Assembly (NCBI GenBank): GCA_964367095.1
Contig: CAYIXE010000001.1
Coordinates: 20,511 to 84,510, forward strand
Reading direction: 5' to 3'
DNA from: UBA927 sp964367095
GTDB taxonomy: Bacteria; Patescibacteriota; Microgenomatia; UBA10105; UBA927
Length of the DNA: 64,000 nucleotides
Shown here: piece by piece, positions 37,853 through 46,568 of the stretch
Layout of the letters: every line of letters begins with the position of its first letter
Numbering within the stretch: position 1 is the first letter of the stretch
Notes under the pieces: generated by a model
Told to the model about the DNA's origin: nothing
What the model saw: the letters and a program-made list of their open reading frames with translations, nothing else
The model's database searches: none
Made by a program: the position numbers and the translations under genes

Positions 37853-39387
37853 GGTTTAAATTTCATTCGTATCATCCACTCGATATATAAAATAATAAAC
37901 CCCAATGAAATGATATCTGCCACCAACCGGAATCCCGTCTCACGAAATGATGCCTCCAACCTGTGTTTGCCTTTAGGGACTGTAATATGCATTACTCCGT
38001 ATGGATTTTTATACTCGATAGGGGTAAGTACGCCATTTAATGCAACTCCCCATCCTGGATAATAAATTGTATTTATAGAAATCAGACTTTCAGCCTTGGC
38101 ATCTATAATGCCGTCTATCCGTTGTACAGTATCCTGACTGGAAAAAAATTCTGCATCTCCTGACAGGACTTCTACTTTTTGGGCAGCACGGATGGTTTGT
38201 ATCGTTTGTACCCACCGAGGCATATATTCATTCTTCACGGTAGTCGTCGCTTCGTTTGTACTGTAATACCCTTCACCATGATCGACATAAACGATTGCAC
38301 TCTGCGAAACTAAAACAATATATACGAGTGAACACGTCAGAATAAATACAACGATACCTTTTATTTTGTTGGGTACAAATGACAGCATGGAAGACACCGT
38401 AAATGCACCAATAAAAGACGCCAATGATAAGAATCGATAGGGAAATTGGACATAAAAGCTAAGTTGTGGAATCAATTTCCAGACAAACATACTTATGGGT
38501 AACGCCAGCGCCGCACTGCAAAGTGTTACTACAGCAGATGTTTTTTCAAAAACAGTAATTTTATGCTTTGCAAAAAATAATAGAACAAGTGATGAGATAA
38601 AACCTATTCCTAAAAGCGGCCACTGATCAAGCCGTATGAAATACGATAACGAATCAGCGACACGTATGCTGTCAAACAACACAAATCGTCTTTCGTAAAG
38701 CGCCGGCAGCCAAAAAAATGTCGCCATCCCTATACCAATACCTATACTTTTTATATAAAGAAAACGCTTGCTTTGCATGAATGAAAACAAAAGAAAAACA
38801 CCCAAAAATAAAAGTGCTAACGAATTATGACTGACGAGCAAAACAGCAGTTGCGACAGGGATAACCCATAAAACATTTGAAACAATACCGTAAAACAGAA
38901 TACTTGCCGGAAGAAACGCAAACAGCTCTCCCACCGACCCTCTTTTAAATAAATCAAATACGACATACGGACTTAATACAAACGATATGGCGCCTACTGT
39001 TGCTTCAAGCAAATGATATTTTTTCCTAAGCGTCAAATATAATACTACTGCCGACCCGACGACAGATATCGAAAGCACGATCTTTATAACATCGACATAC
39101 GAAAATCCAAAAAGTCGAACGAATGATCCAACATACAAAAATCCAGGATATAAAAAATTTGCGACCGGATACCCGTAATTATGGTATAAACGGCCCAAGA
39201 ATCGTACAGGAAATTGACCCTCTGCCAAACTTTGATAAAACGCCGAGAGACGAATGATCATCCAGTCTCCATCATCCGTGACAAAAAATCCGCGGTAAAA
39301 CAACGGCCACAATAAAAGTATCGATGCTAATAATATGGCGCCAATTCCAAGCCATTCGTATGGAGTCTTGTGTGGTTTTATGGTCAT
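37849..39387 (-). CDS. PTPS-related polytopic membrane protein (GT-C-like)
   Basis: A 512-residue paralogue. The first loop is FFVTDDGDWMIIRLSAFYQSL (35-55 region), then FPVRFLGRLYHNYGYP and FKRGSVGELFA. The THDG motif is changed to TDDG. The C-terminal soluble part is shortened but keeps YYPGWGVALNGVLTP and GKHRLEASFRE before the last helix. ATGA overlaps at both ends (37849-37852 and 39384-39387) link it to two other membrane transferases. Confidence 0.74.
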   Translation of the reverse strand: MTIKPHKTPYEWLGIGAILLASILLLWPLFYRGFFVTDDGDWMIIRLSAFYQSLAEGQFPVRFLGRLYHNYGYPVANFLYPGFLYVGSFVRLFGFSYVDVIKIVLSISVVGSAVVLYLTLRKKYHLLEATVGAISFVLSPYVVFDLFKRGSVGELFAFLPASILFYGIVSNVLWVIPVATAVLLVSHNSLALLFLGVFLLFSFMQSKRFLYIKSIGIGIGMATFFWLPALYERRFVLFDSIRVADSLSYFIRLDQWPLLGIGFISSLVLLFFAKHKITVFEKTSAVVTLCSAALALPISMFVWKLIPQLSFYVQFPYRFLSLASFIGAFTVSSMLSFVPNKIKGIVVFILTCSLVYIVLVSQSAIVYVDHGEGYYSTNEATTTVKNEYMPRWVQTIQTIRAAQKVEVLSGDAEFFSSQDTVQRIDGIIDAKAESLISINTIYYPGWGVALNGVLTPIEYKNPYGVMHITVPKGKHRLEASFRETGFRLVADIISLGFIILYIEWMIRMKFKP

Positions 39388-40913
39388 TGTTTTGATGGTG
39401 GCGTAGGGAGAGGAAGTGCCACTTTATAAAGTCGCATATATTTGCCTTCCCGCTTGCCTTTTTGATATTCCCCTAAAAGAGTCAAAGCCCATCCTATTGG
39501 AGGTGTTTGTTTTGCATTGAGCACAAGATACGTTGATCCCTTTTTGACAGCCGTAAATACCTCGGCTGGAGTCTCTTCCGGTATAGGCCAAATGCCTTTG
39601 ATCGTGACATTGGGGTTTGATACCAAATATATCTCAAGTGCATATGGGAGTAACCCGAATGTCCCATCGGTAAAAACACTAATAGGAGAAACAGACGCTT
39701 CATTTCGTAAAAATGAAACCACCTGCGGCACTCCCCATCCTGATGGCCAATCTTCTAAATACTGCGACCTATCAGAAACGGGAAGTGATGCATTCCATGG
39801 ATCAGAAATTACCGAATAACTTATCACCATGCTTGGCAAAATAAGAATTAACACAAACACTATTTTTATAATAGGACGTGTTATTCTATCCCAAATTCTA
39901 ACAATCGCATCAGCCCCAACGATAAGAAGCGGAATGGTCATAAAAAGTATAAATCTGGGATACAACACTTTCCCGAAGTTAGAAAGGGCCACAAACGGCA
40001 ACCCCCACCAAAGATAGAGAAGAATCCGTTCTCGCCACTTAGGAGTCATAAATAATAATGGTGCAAAAACAGCTACAAATATTGGGAGTGTCAAATATGA
40101 ACGCAGCCAATCAAACATGCCTCTTAGATTTCCTGTCAAATACCGGAAAGGCTCAAGCATCCACTCTGAAAAAGTAAACAAAAACACACCGTTTTTTTGA
40201 CCTACCATGTGAAAAAATGGTGAGAGACGTAAAATACTATATACCACTTGCGACAATACGGCTGCTATAAAAACAAACCCGACAAATTGCAATAATCTTT
40301 TTATCAATTGATCTTTCCGCCAATCAAATAAAATCAAGCTAAATGGTACTAAATAGAGGCTTAAAAATCCTGAACTTTTATTGAGCATTCCCGCTCCCAA
40401 TAAAAGCCCCAATAGAAGCGCCGTATCAAGTCGCGGCTTGGACACCAGAAGTATAGCAAGGTATAAATTCCATATAGAAAACGCACTCACCATCGAATCA
40501 TAGAGTGCCATCCGGTCATACAGCATGGTAAACGGAGATAACAAATATATAATTGATGCAACCCACGCTACCCTGACACTTAAAAATAACCTGTATGCCA
40601 CTGCCCATACTCCAAGAAGCGTTAAAGCGCCGGCCAATACAGAGGTGAGCCTTCCGACAAACAGTGGGTCAAAAGGCACGAGGCGCAGCAAAATCATCAT
40701 GATCCATGTAAACATCGGCTGCTTCCCGTCGGTTAACGATATGAATCGCCAATTAGCGTCTTGTGCGCCAATTTGAGACCATCGTATATATATTGCTTCA
40801 TCCGTGAATATAGGAAGAGCAGTCAAGTTGGCAAGCCTCGTCCACGCGTAGACTGCTAAGATAAGTACAGCGCCTAAAACAAATCCAAAGAGGCTCTTTT
40901 TATTCCACCGCAT
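39384..40913 (-). CDS. GT39/ArnT-like membrane glycosyltransferase
   Basis: About 509 residues from ATG 40913 (MRWNKKSLFG), which has GAGG-like bases just upstream and starts at helix 1. The open frame back to 40979 would overlap the previous gene. The first loop has PIFTDEAIYIRW (35-46), with the DE pair expected of PMT_2 transferases, then DGKQPMFTWIMM. LYDRMALYDSMVSAFSIWNL is the conserved second loop. It differs from the xDEVSIGY group and is closer to general ArnT-like proteins. Likely uses a polyprenyl-phosphate sugar. Confidence 0.8.
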   Translation of the reverse strand: MRWNKKSLFGFVLGAVLILAVYAWTRLANLTALPIFTDEAIYIRWSQIGAQDANWRFISLTDGKQPMFTWIMMILLRLVPFDPLFVGRLTSVLAGALTLLGVWAVAYRLFLSVRVAWVASIIYLLSPFTMLYDRMALYDSMVSAFSIWNLYLAILLVSKPRLDTALLLGLLLGAGMLNKSSGFLSLYLVPFSLILFDWRKDQLIKRLLQFVGFVFIAAVLSQVVYSILRLSPFFHMVGQKNGVFLFTFSEWMLEPFRYLTGNLRGMFDWLRSYLTLPIFVAVFAPLLFMTPKWRERILLYLWWGLPFVALSNFGKVLYPRFILFMTIPLLIVGADAIVRIWDRITRPIIKIVFVLILILPSMVISYSVISDPWNASLPVSDRSQYLEDWPSGWGVPQVVSFLRNEASVSPISVFTDGTFGLLPYALEIYLVSNPNVTIKGIWPIPEETPAEVFTAVKKGSTYLVLNAKQTPPIGWALTLLGEYQKGKREGKYMRLYKVALPLPTPPSKQ

Positions 40914-40950
40914 AGCCTCATTATATAAAATAAGAGACAACACAAGCAAA

Positions 40951-42099
40951 TCAGCGAAAACGACCGCTTCTTCTCTCAAAAACGAAAAATGAAATAATGG
41001 AGCTAATGATGGAGACGATAATTATCGTTGTTTTTACCTGTTGACCGTAAGGCGTAAAGCTTCCTATATACAAATATGGCACGTATGAAAGCAATAAACC
41101 ACATGAAAGTATAGAAAAGGCAATGTACATGCCTTTTTGTGACGGCTCTAAAGCAACAAATGGCATCACCCAGACAAGATACCACGGTAGAAACTCGCGC
41201 TTTAGTATAACGATTACCAGTCCAACTATCATTGCTACTAGCATCCAGCTCGTACGCTTTTTAAGCATATACAAAGGAACCAGCATTATAGTCATCAGCT
41301 TTGATGCTATCGACATCGAAAGCCAAAACAATGCCGATATCATATCCCTTTTCTGTAGATACCAAAGACTCACGAGTACAAATGCTGAAAGCACGATATC
41401 ATTGTGAGAACTCACCAGCGTTTCAACGATTATCAAGGGGTTTAAAGCAAACAACGCCAAGCCAAATGCCGCTTCTGTTGGTTTTTCTCTTGAAAGAATT
41501 TTTTCAATCATTTTACATGCGAGAAGATAAAATAATGCGACCAATAGTTTCATGTTTACCATAATGAGGATAAAGTATCCGAATCCCAAAAGATATGGAA
41601 TAAGTGAGAAAAATATCCATAATGGAGCGTATGCTGTGGATAAATGTGTCCATCGCATAAAATTTAGCCATGGATCTATACCTGCAAACATAAGGGGAAT
41701 AATCTCATATGGGTTTTTGTGATACACAAGTATTGTTTTAGCAGTGAACATATAATTGAAAAAATCATACGAAAGAAAAGCGGGATAAGAAAAAATAAGA
41801 ACTACTACCAGTATATAAATTATCTTCCATATTTTATTGCGATTTATACTCTTATTCTTGACAAGTGACAAAACCTGAAAATACAACAAATAAAACAGAG
41901 AAACAATACCAATGTACGCAAACGTTGAAAGAGGCCGATTATAAAACCCAATATATTGAAAGGATTTTTGCAGGGACTGGACGATACTTGCCCGAGAAAG
42001 CGTTAAGTTCAAATCAACTTGTGTATACGAGTATAAAAACAACGCGATAACAGAAATGATGTACCCTATGATAACAAAATGTGACGGTTTGTTTTTCAC
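40951..42099 (-). CDS. MptB-like polyprenyl-linked mannosyltransferase (GT-C)
   Basis: A 382-residue membrane protein similar to the one at 5049-6173. SYDFFNYMFTAKTI, HKNPYEIIPL and NPLIIVETLVSSHNDIV are matching motifs at matching places. The start codon is GTG (42099-42097), unlike most genes here; an AT-rich stretch precedes it without a clear ribosome binding site. Inferred to transfer mannose or another hexose from a polyprenyl carrier. It follows the DPM1-like gene at 42117 by 17 bases, so donor synthase and user are adjacent. Confidence 0.72.
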   Translation of the reverse strand: MKNKPSHFVIIGYIISVIALFLYSYTQVDLNLTLSRASIVQSLQKSFQYIGFYNRPLSTFAYIGIVSLFYLLYFQVLSLVKNKSINRNKIWKIIYILVVVLIFSYPAFLSYDFFNYMFTAKTILVYHKNPYEIIPLMFAGIDPWLNFMRWTHLSTAYAPLWIFFSLIPYLLGFGYFILIMVNMKLLVALFYLLACKMIEKILSREKPTEAAFGLALFALNPLIIVETLVSSHNDIVLSAFVLVSLWYLQKRDMISALFWLSMSIASKLMTIMLVPLYMLKKRTSWMLVAMIVGLVIVILKREFLPWYLVWVMPFVALEPSQKGMYIAFSILSCGLLLSYVPYLYIGSFTPYGQQVKTTIIIVSIISSIISFFVFERRSGRFR

Positions 42100-42116
42100 A
42101 ATTTTATAATTTGGGC

Positions 42117-42869
42117 CTACGTATACAGACCGCGTAACGCATGTATGCGAATACGAATAATATCAATAAATCCTCGCAAAGAGTCCTTTAGGGGATTGAC
42201 GCGGCGTGTTTCTACATAATGCCATTCGACAGGAACTTCTTTGATCTTATACCCAAATTTCTTTCCTAAAAACAACACTTCTATATCAAACCCGGCTGTC
42301 ACCATAGGGCCGTCAACTTTTGAAATACTCGTATACAACGCTAATTTTTGAAATATTTTACTTGAAACTTCACGTTTGAAGGCTTTAAATCCGCACTGTG
42401 TGTCGGTGATTCCCTTTAAACCTAAAATAAGGGATCTTAGAAACATAAATCCTCGGGCCATGATGACCCTAGACACTGGCGCCCCCTGTCTATCGCGATT
42501 TCTTGATCCTATAACTATGTCATATCCTTTATCAAAAAACGGCAATAATTTTTCTAACTCTTCAATCGGTGTTGCCTGATCAAGGTCTGAAAACAAAACA
42601 ATATCGCCTTTGGCCGAAAGCATCCCTGCTATCACCGTACCCGCTTTTCCAACATGTCTGTTATGAAGGATTGTAAATCCTCTATTGGCTTTGCCGAAAA
42701 TATCAAGAAGCTTTGGGGACTGATCCATTGATCCATCATCGACAATGATTACCTCCCATAAAAATGATTGTCGGTCAAGATACCGCGCCACTTTATCCAG
42801 TGACCCTAATCGAATATTGGTCTCTTCATTAAAACACGGTATGACAACCGACAAATATGGCTTTATCAT
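42117..42869 (-). CDS. Polyprenyl-phosphate-sugar synthase-like GT2 (DPM1 type)
   Basis: A 250-residue GT2 protein. LSVVIPCFNEETNI, IVDDGSMDQSP and LFSDLDQATPIEEL are the GT-A motifs, and ITDTQCGFKAFKREV is the polyprenyl-phosphate-sugar synthase signature. KEVPVEWHYVETRRV follows as in this group. No extra membrane helices. It probably charges undecaprenyl phosphate with a hexose. ATGA overlap (42866-42869) with the upstream GDEGR-type transferase suggests it supplies that enzyme or the MptB-like protein downstream. Confidence 0.86.
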   Translation of the reverse strand: MIKPYLSVVIPCFNEETNIRLGSLDKVARYLDRQSFLWEVIIVDDGSMDQSPKLLDIFGKANRGFTILHNRHVGKAGTVIAGMLSAKGDIVLFSDLDQATPIEELEKLLPFFDKGYDIVIGSRNRDRQGAPVSRVIMARGFMFLRSLILGLKGITDTQCGFKAFKREVSSKIFQKLALYTSISKVDGPMVTAGFDIEVLFLGKKFGYKIKEVPVEWHYVETRRVNPLKDSLRGFIDIIRIRIHALRGLYT

Positions 42870-44440
42870 TTATTAATCTCCTTTATTGGATCGTAGTGTA
42901 CGAGTTTCATGATGCGAACAAACGAGCTTGGCCACTCACCGACCACTTCTGCTCGACCAAAACCAGCTATTTCCCACAAAGGATGTCCTAAGGGTTTACA
43001 CTCTGGCAGGTCACATATTACGATGAGCTGATCAGTGACAGTGGTCCGCAAAGGATCTACATCGTTGCGTTCAATGGTCACAGGCGGAGATCCCCAAATT
43101 TCAAAAAAATACCGATACACATGATCAGAATTAAAATTTGCAAGAAGTGCAAAATTAAATGGCTTTCCCTCGGCTTTTTCATACGCTTCTTTTGCAATCA
43201 TGCGCGCTTGAGCTAATTGATTGTTTGGTAGAAATTTAAAAGGTCTTCCTTCCCAATTAAAGATCACCAGAATACTTAAAAAAATTCCGGCAAACACTAT
43301 TCCCATCCGAGAGCTCCCCAAGACCCGCAACAGCATAGCAACAAATAAAAACGGCAAAGGGAAGAAAATACCAAAATAATAATCATAAATACCCTTTTTA
43401 TAGAAGCCAAACAATACAAGAGGGATAATAAACCATACTGCAAAAAGTACCATCGTACGATACCATGAAGTATCACCTTTTTTTATCCATGCAGGTTTGA
43501 GAAATCCTACAAGGAAACTTATGACCATCGCTATTGAGGCCCACAGGGAAAATTTTATAACACTCTCCCATAACAGACGACCGACAAGCGACACATTCAC
43601 AAACTGCTCAGGAGGCGGCAGTCGAAACACGAGACGCCCGAATAATCGATAGGAAACATCCGTAATAATTGATATAAATTGAGCGGAATTAAATCCTGTA
43701 TCACTTCCCGAAAGTAAAAAGCGGGTGATAGAAATCGTGTTGGGAAAGCCGTGTCGCAATTCAAACGCTAAAAACGGCGCATACCCCACAAGAAAACCAA
43801 ATACGCCAATACCATAAAGCTTCAAGTATTTTATATTTCTCCCATAAAAAAGAAACCACACGCCGACAACGGGAAAGAGAAAAAGAAACAAATAATGAAG
43901 CTGCATCCCAATGCCCAACGCTACACCAATCAAAAATAATGAAAGCCGCGACATTTCTCTGCCAGCGCGCCATAAAAGATAGATAAGAGACAATGCAAAA
44001 AAGGGAACAACATTTGGATTCCATGAGGATCGGGAGTACGCGATGACAAGAGGAGACACACTGTAAAGAAGTGCTGCTATAAGTCCGGTCCACACATCAA
44101 TAAAATCTTTTCCGACTTTATAGAGAAGTACCACTGTAGCAATGCCAAACAATCCAACCATCGCTGCAGCTCCAGCTGGATTCATCCCGGACGCCCACAC
44201 AAACGGCAGCATAAAATAATAATAAATAGGACCCAAAAAAAATCCGCCTACAGATGCAGTCGGACCCAAAAGTGTGAACTTGTGGTCAACAATCATACGT
44301 TTGACCACCAGCATATCCCGGCCTTCATCTCCCAAAAATGTCATGTACTCTGAAATCTTATACAGTCGAAGGTATCCGGCCAAAAGAACAATACATAAAA
44401 GAAGAACATGATGCCAATGATGGGAAAAAAAGCGCTTCAT
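42866..44440 (-). CDS. GT39-like membrane glycosyltransferase with GDEGR motif
   Basis: About 524 residues from ATG 44440. The open frame to 44527 lies in the upstream gene. LGDEGRDMLVVKRMI (36-50), LLGPTASVGGFFLGPIYYYF and SRSSWNPNVVPFFALSL are the motifs shared with the protein at 15330-16823. About ten hydrophobic helices follow. The C-terminal soluble part is short, with a cysteine pair in VICDLPECKPLG. Likely transfers a polyprenyl-linked sugar. Followed by a donor-synthase-like GT2 with ATGA overlap. Confidence 0.78.
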   Translation of the reverse strand: MKRFFSHHWHHVLLLCIVLLAGYLRLYKISEYMTFLGDEGRDMLVVKRMIVDHKFTLLGPTASVGGFFLGPIYYYFMLPFVWASGMNPAGAAAMVGLFGIATVVLLYKVGKDFIDVWTGLIAALLYSVSPLVIAYSRSSWNPNVVPFFALSLIYLLWRAGREMSRLSLFLIGVALGIGMQLHYLFLFLFPVVGVWFLFYGRNIKYLKLYGIGVFGFLVGYAPFLAFELRHGFPNTISITRFLLSGSDTGFNSAQFISIITDVSYRLFGRLVFRLPPPEQFVNVSLVGRLLWESVIKFSLWASIAMVISFLVGFLKPAWIKKGDTSWYRTMVLFAVWFIIPLVLFGFYKKGIYDYYFGIFFPLPFLFVAMLLRVLGSSRMGIVFAGIFLSILVIFNWEGRPFKFLPNNQLAQARMIAKEAYEKAEGKPFNFALLANFNSDHVYRYFFEIWGSPPVTIERNDVDPLRTTVTDQLIVICDLPECKPLGHPLWEIAGFGRAEVVGEWPSSFVRIMKLVHYDPIKEINK

Positions 44441-44448
44441 GAAAAATA

Positions 44449-45561
44449 TTACTTTGACTTCCAAATTACTCTGGAATACATAATGTAATTCCAAATAAGA
44501 CCTATACTGACGCCAATAATATACCAAGGAAAATATGAATCTCTTCCCGTAATGTTTGTCCCAAATAACACAGTTCCTGATTGGATTAAAAGCCCGCCAA
44601 GGGCTGCTAAGTTAAACTGGATAAACTTCGGTAGCAGGGCAACTCCGGAAATCTTACGTGCATGAAATGTCCACGTGTTGTTTAATATAAAATTAGAAAT
44701 GATTGCAAACTCAGCACCACTGGCACTCCCCATGGCTGGATGAAACCCAAAAAACACAAATATCTCAAGAATGGCTGTATTTATCAAAAATCCGATACTG
44801 CCAACGATTGCAAATCTTGGGAATGTTCCTTTCATAATCGCTTTATACCGGGATGAAAAAACAAACATAATAATGCTCATAATGTATTCAAGTGGTGCTA
44901 TTTTAGAGCGTCCGAACCTTCTATCAGTAAAGATAATCGGCACTTCCCCCACATGTGCGCCATTTTGTATCGATGTATAAAGAAATGCGATCTGAAAAAC
45001 ATATCCGCTATACGGCGAAACGATAGTTTTCGCTTTTTGAAAATAATTTGCATTAAAAGCACGATATCCGCCAGTCCAATCATGAACTTGAGTCTTTCCT
45101 AAACCGAAACGGACAAATGTGTTTCCGATCACGCTGTAAATTTTTCGATGAAGTCCCCAATTAGCAGGTATTGAACCGCCGGGGATATATCTGCTTCCCA
45201 CGACGAAATCATTTCCTTTTTTAAGTTTTTGTATAAATTGAGGCAGTACCTTAGGATCATGCGACATATCCGCATCCATCTGAATAATAATATCGGCCTT
45301 CAGATGTAAAACCGCGTACGTCATGCCGGCAAGAAGCGCTTTGCCTAAGCCCTCTTTTTTTCTCGACAGAATATGAATATTTTTATGCGATTTTTGAAAG
45401 GCCGCTGCTAGATCTTTGGTGCCATCCGGCGACATATCATCAACGACTAAGATATGAAATGTCATATCAGGAATCGTTTTAAGTACGGCTGATACGGATT
45501 CCAACATGGTAGTAATGTTTTCCCGCTCGTTGTACGTCGGTAAAATTATGACCGTGTTCAT
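44449..45561 (-). CDS. GT2 polyprenyl-phosphate-sugar synthase fused to GtrA domain
   Basis: A 370-residue two-domain protein. Residues 1-230 are a DPM1-like GT2: ILPTYNERENI, VDDMSPDGT, IQMDADMSHDP, GSRYIPGGSI and HDWTGGYRAF. Residues about 240-365 are a GtrA domain of four membrane helices (FAIVGSIGFLINTAIL, NFILNNTWTFHARK). The enzyme part makes polyprenyl-phosphate-sugar and the GtrA part is thought to help flip it. This is the best candidate for donor supply to the GT-C enzymes. It lies 12 bases after the GDP-mannose dehydratase-type gene. Confidence 0.9.
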   Translation of the reverse strand: MNTVIILPTYNERENITTMLESVSAVLKTIPDMTFHILVVDDMSPDGTKDLAAAFQKSHKNIHILSRKKEGLGKALLAGMTYAVLHLKADIIIQMDADMSHDPKVLPQFIQKLKKGNDFVVGSRYIPGGSIPANWGLHRKIYSVIGNTFVRFGLGKTQVHDWTGGYRAFNANYFQKAKTIVSPYSGYVFQIAFLYTSIQNGAHVGEVPIIFTDRRFGRSKIAPLEYIMSIIMFVFSSRYKAIMKGTFPRFAIVGSIGFLINTAILEIFVFFGFHPAMGSASGAEFAIISNFILNNTWTFHARKISGVALLPKFIQFNLAALGGLLIQSGTVLFGTNITGRDSYFPWYIIGVSIGLIWNYIMYSRVIWKSK

Positions 45562-45573
45562 ATAGTTGAGGCG

Positions 45574-46545
45574 CTAAACGCGAGCTCTCCAATAATCAAG
45601 AAGATCTTTAAGCGTCTTCTCAAAGGGGATTTCCGGCTTCCAGCCGGTTTTTGCAACAAATTTGGAATTATCTCCAATAAGAATTGGAACGTCAGACGGA
45701 CGCATTCTCGCGGGATCCTGTTTTATCTGTACTTTCACATTGGAAAACGACAACAACATGTCAAGCACCGCTTTCATCTGAAACGCTTTCCCTGTGCAAA
45801 TGTTATATACCTCACCCGGATCACATTTTTCTACAGCTAAAGTATACGCTCGCACCATGTCCCGCACGTCTGTATAATCACGCTCTGCTTCCAAGTTCCC
45901 TACAAAAATAATCGGCTCTTGCTTACCCTTTTCTATAAGTGCAATTTGCTTTGCAAATGTTGATTCTGCAAACGTCTCGCCTCTTCGCGGCCCCGTGTGA
46001 TTAAATCCTCGGGTTCTCACTATCCTTAGCTTATACGACTCAAAATACTGATACCCCAAATAATCCATAGCAACTTTAGATACAGCATATGGCGAAAGAG
46101 GTCGCAATGGATTGGTTTCACGAATTGGAACTTCATTTGGAAATACCATGCCGTATTCTTCAGATGAACACGCAATTTGAATCACCGGATCAATACCCGA
46201 TCGTCTGACTGCTTCAAAAAGATTTGCTGATCCGACGATGTTTACTTCAAGCGTGATGGCAGGAGATCCCCATGACGTCGGCACAAAAGATTGCGCTGCA
46301 AGATGATAAATAACATCAGGCCTGATGGTGGATACCATGGTGTAGAGACTATGAGAATCCATCAGATCCGCATCGATGAGCTTCATTTTGTCCTTAATAG
46401 GATCAATATGATCAACGATACTTCTATGCCTATATAAACCATACAGTGCAATATCTTTTTGGGTCAACAAATACTCTGCAAGATGACTACCGACAAACCC
46501 CGTTATTCCTGTAATAAGTACTTTTTTTACTGCCATAATTATCAT
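45574..46545 (-). CDS. gmd: GDP-mannose 4,6-dehydratase-type SDR
   Basis: A 323-residue extended short-chain dehydrogenase. NAD(P) binding is TGITGFVGSHLAEYL. YHLAAQSFVPTSWGSP, SSEEYG and the catalytic YAVSK (Y-x3-K) follow, then FNHTGPRRGETF, which is close to GDP-mannose 4,6-dehydratases. The product would be GDP-4-keto-6-deoxymannose for D-rhamnose or fucose. The GDP-6-deoxymannose reductase Rmd is the alternative, since the two are similar. Start may be ATG 46545, directly after a hairpin, or ATG 46536 (MAVKKVLITG). Confidence 0.8.
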   Translation of the reverse strand: MIIMAVKKVLITGITGFVGSHLAEYLLTQKDIALYGLYRHRSIVDHIDPIKDKMKLIDADLMDSHSLYTMVSTIRPDVIYHLAAQSFVPTSWGSPAITLEVNIVGSANLFEAVRRSGIDPVIQIACSSEEYGMVFPNEVPIRETNPLRPLSPYAVSKVAMDYLGYQYFESYKLRIVRTRGFNHTGPRRGETFAESTFAKQIALIEKGKQEPIIFVGNLEAERDYTDVRDMVRAYTLAVEKCDPGEVYNICTGKAFQMKAVLDMLLSFSNVKVQIKQDPARMRPSDVPILIGDNSKFVAKTGWKPEIPFEKTLKDLLDYWRARV

Positions 46546-46561
46546 CCGCCGTTTGAGGCGG
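46546..46561. repeat. Small GC-rich hairpin between ugd and gmd
   Basis: CCGCC (46546-46550), six-base loop, GGCGG (46557-46561). It lies in the 23-base gap between the UDP-glucose dehydrogenase stop and the dehydratase start, ending directly at the ATG. Similar CCGCC/GGCGG palindromes recur in other gaps. Confidence 0.5.
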
Positions 46562-46568
46562 GCCTCCT

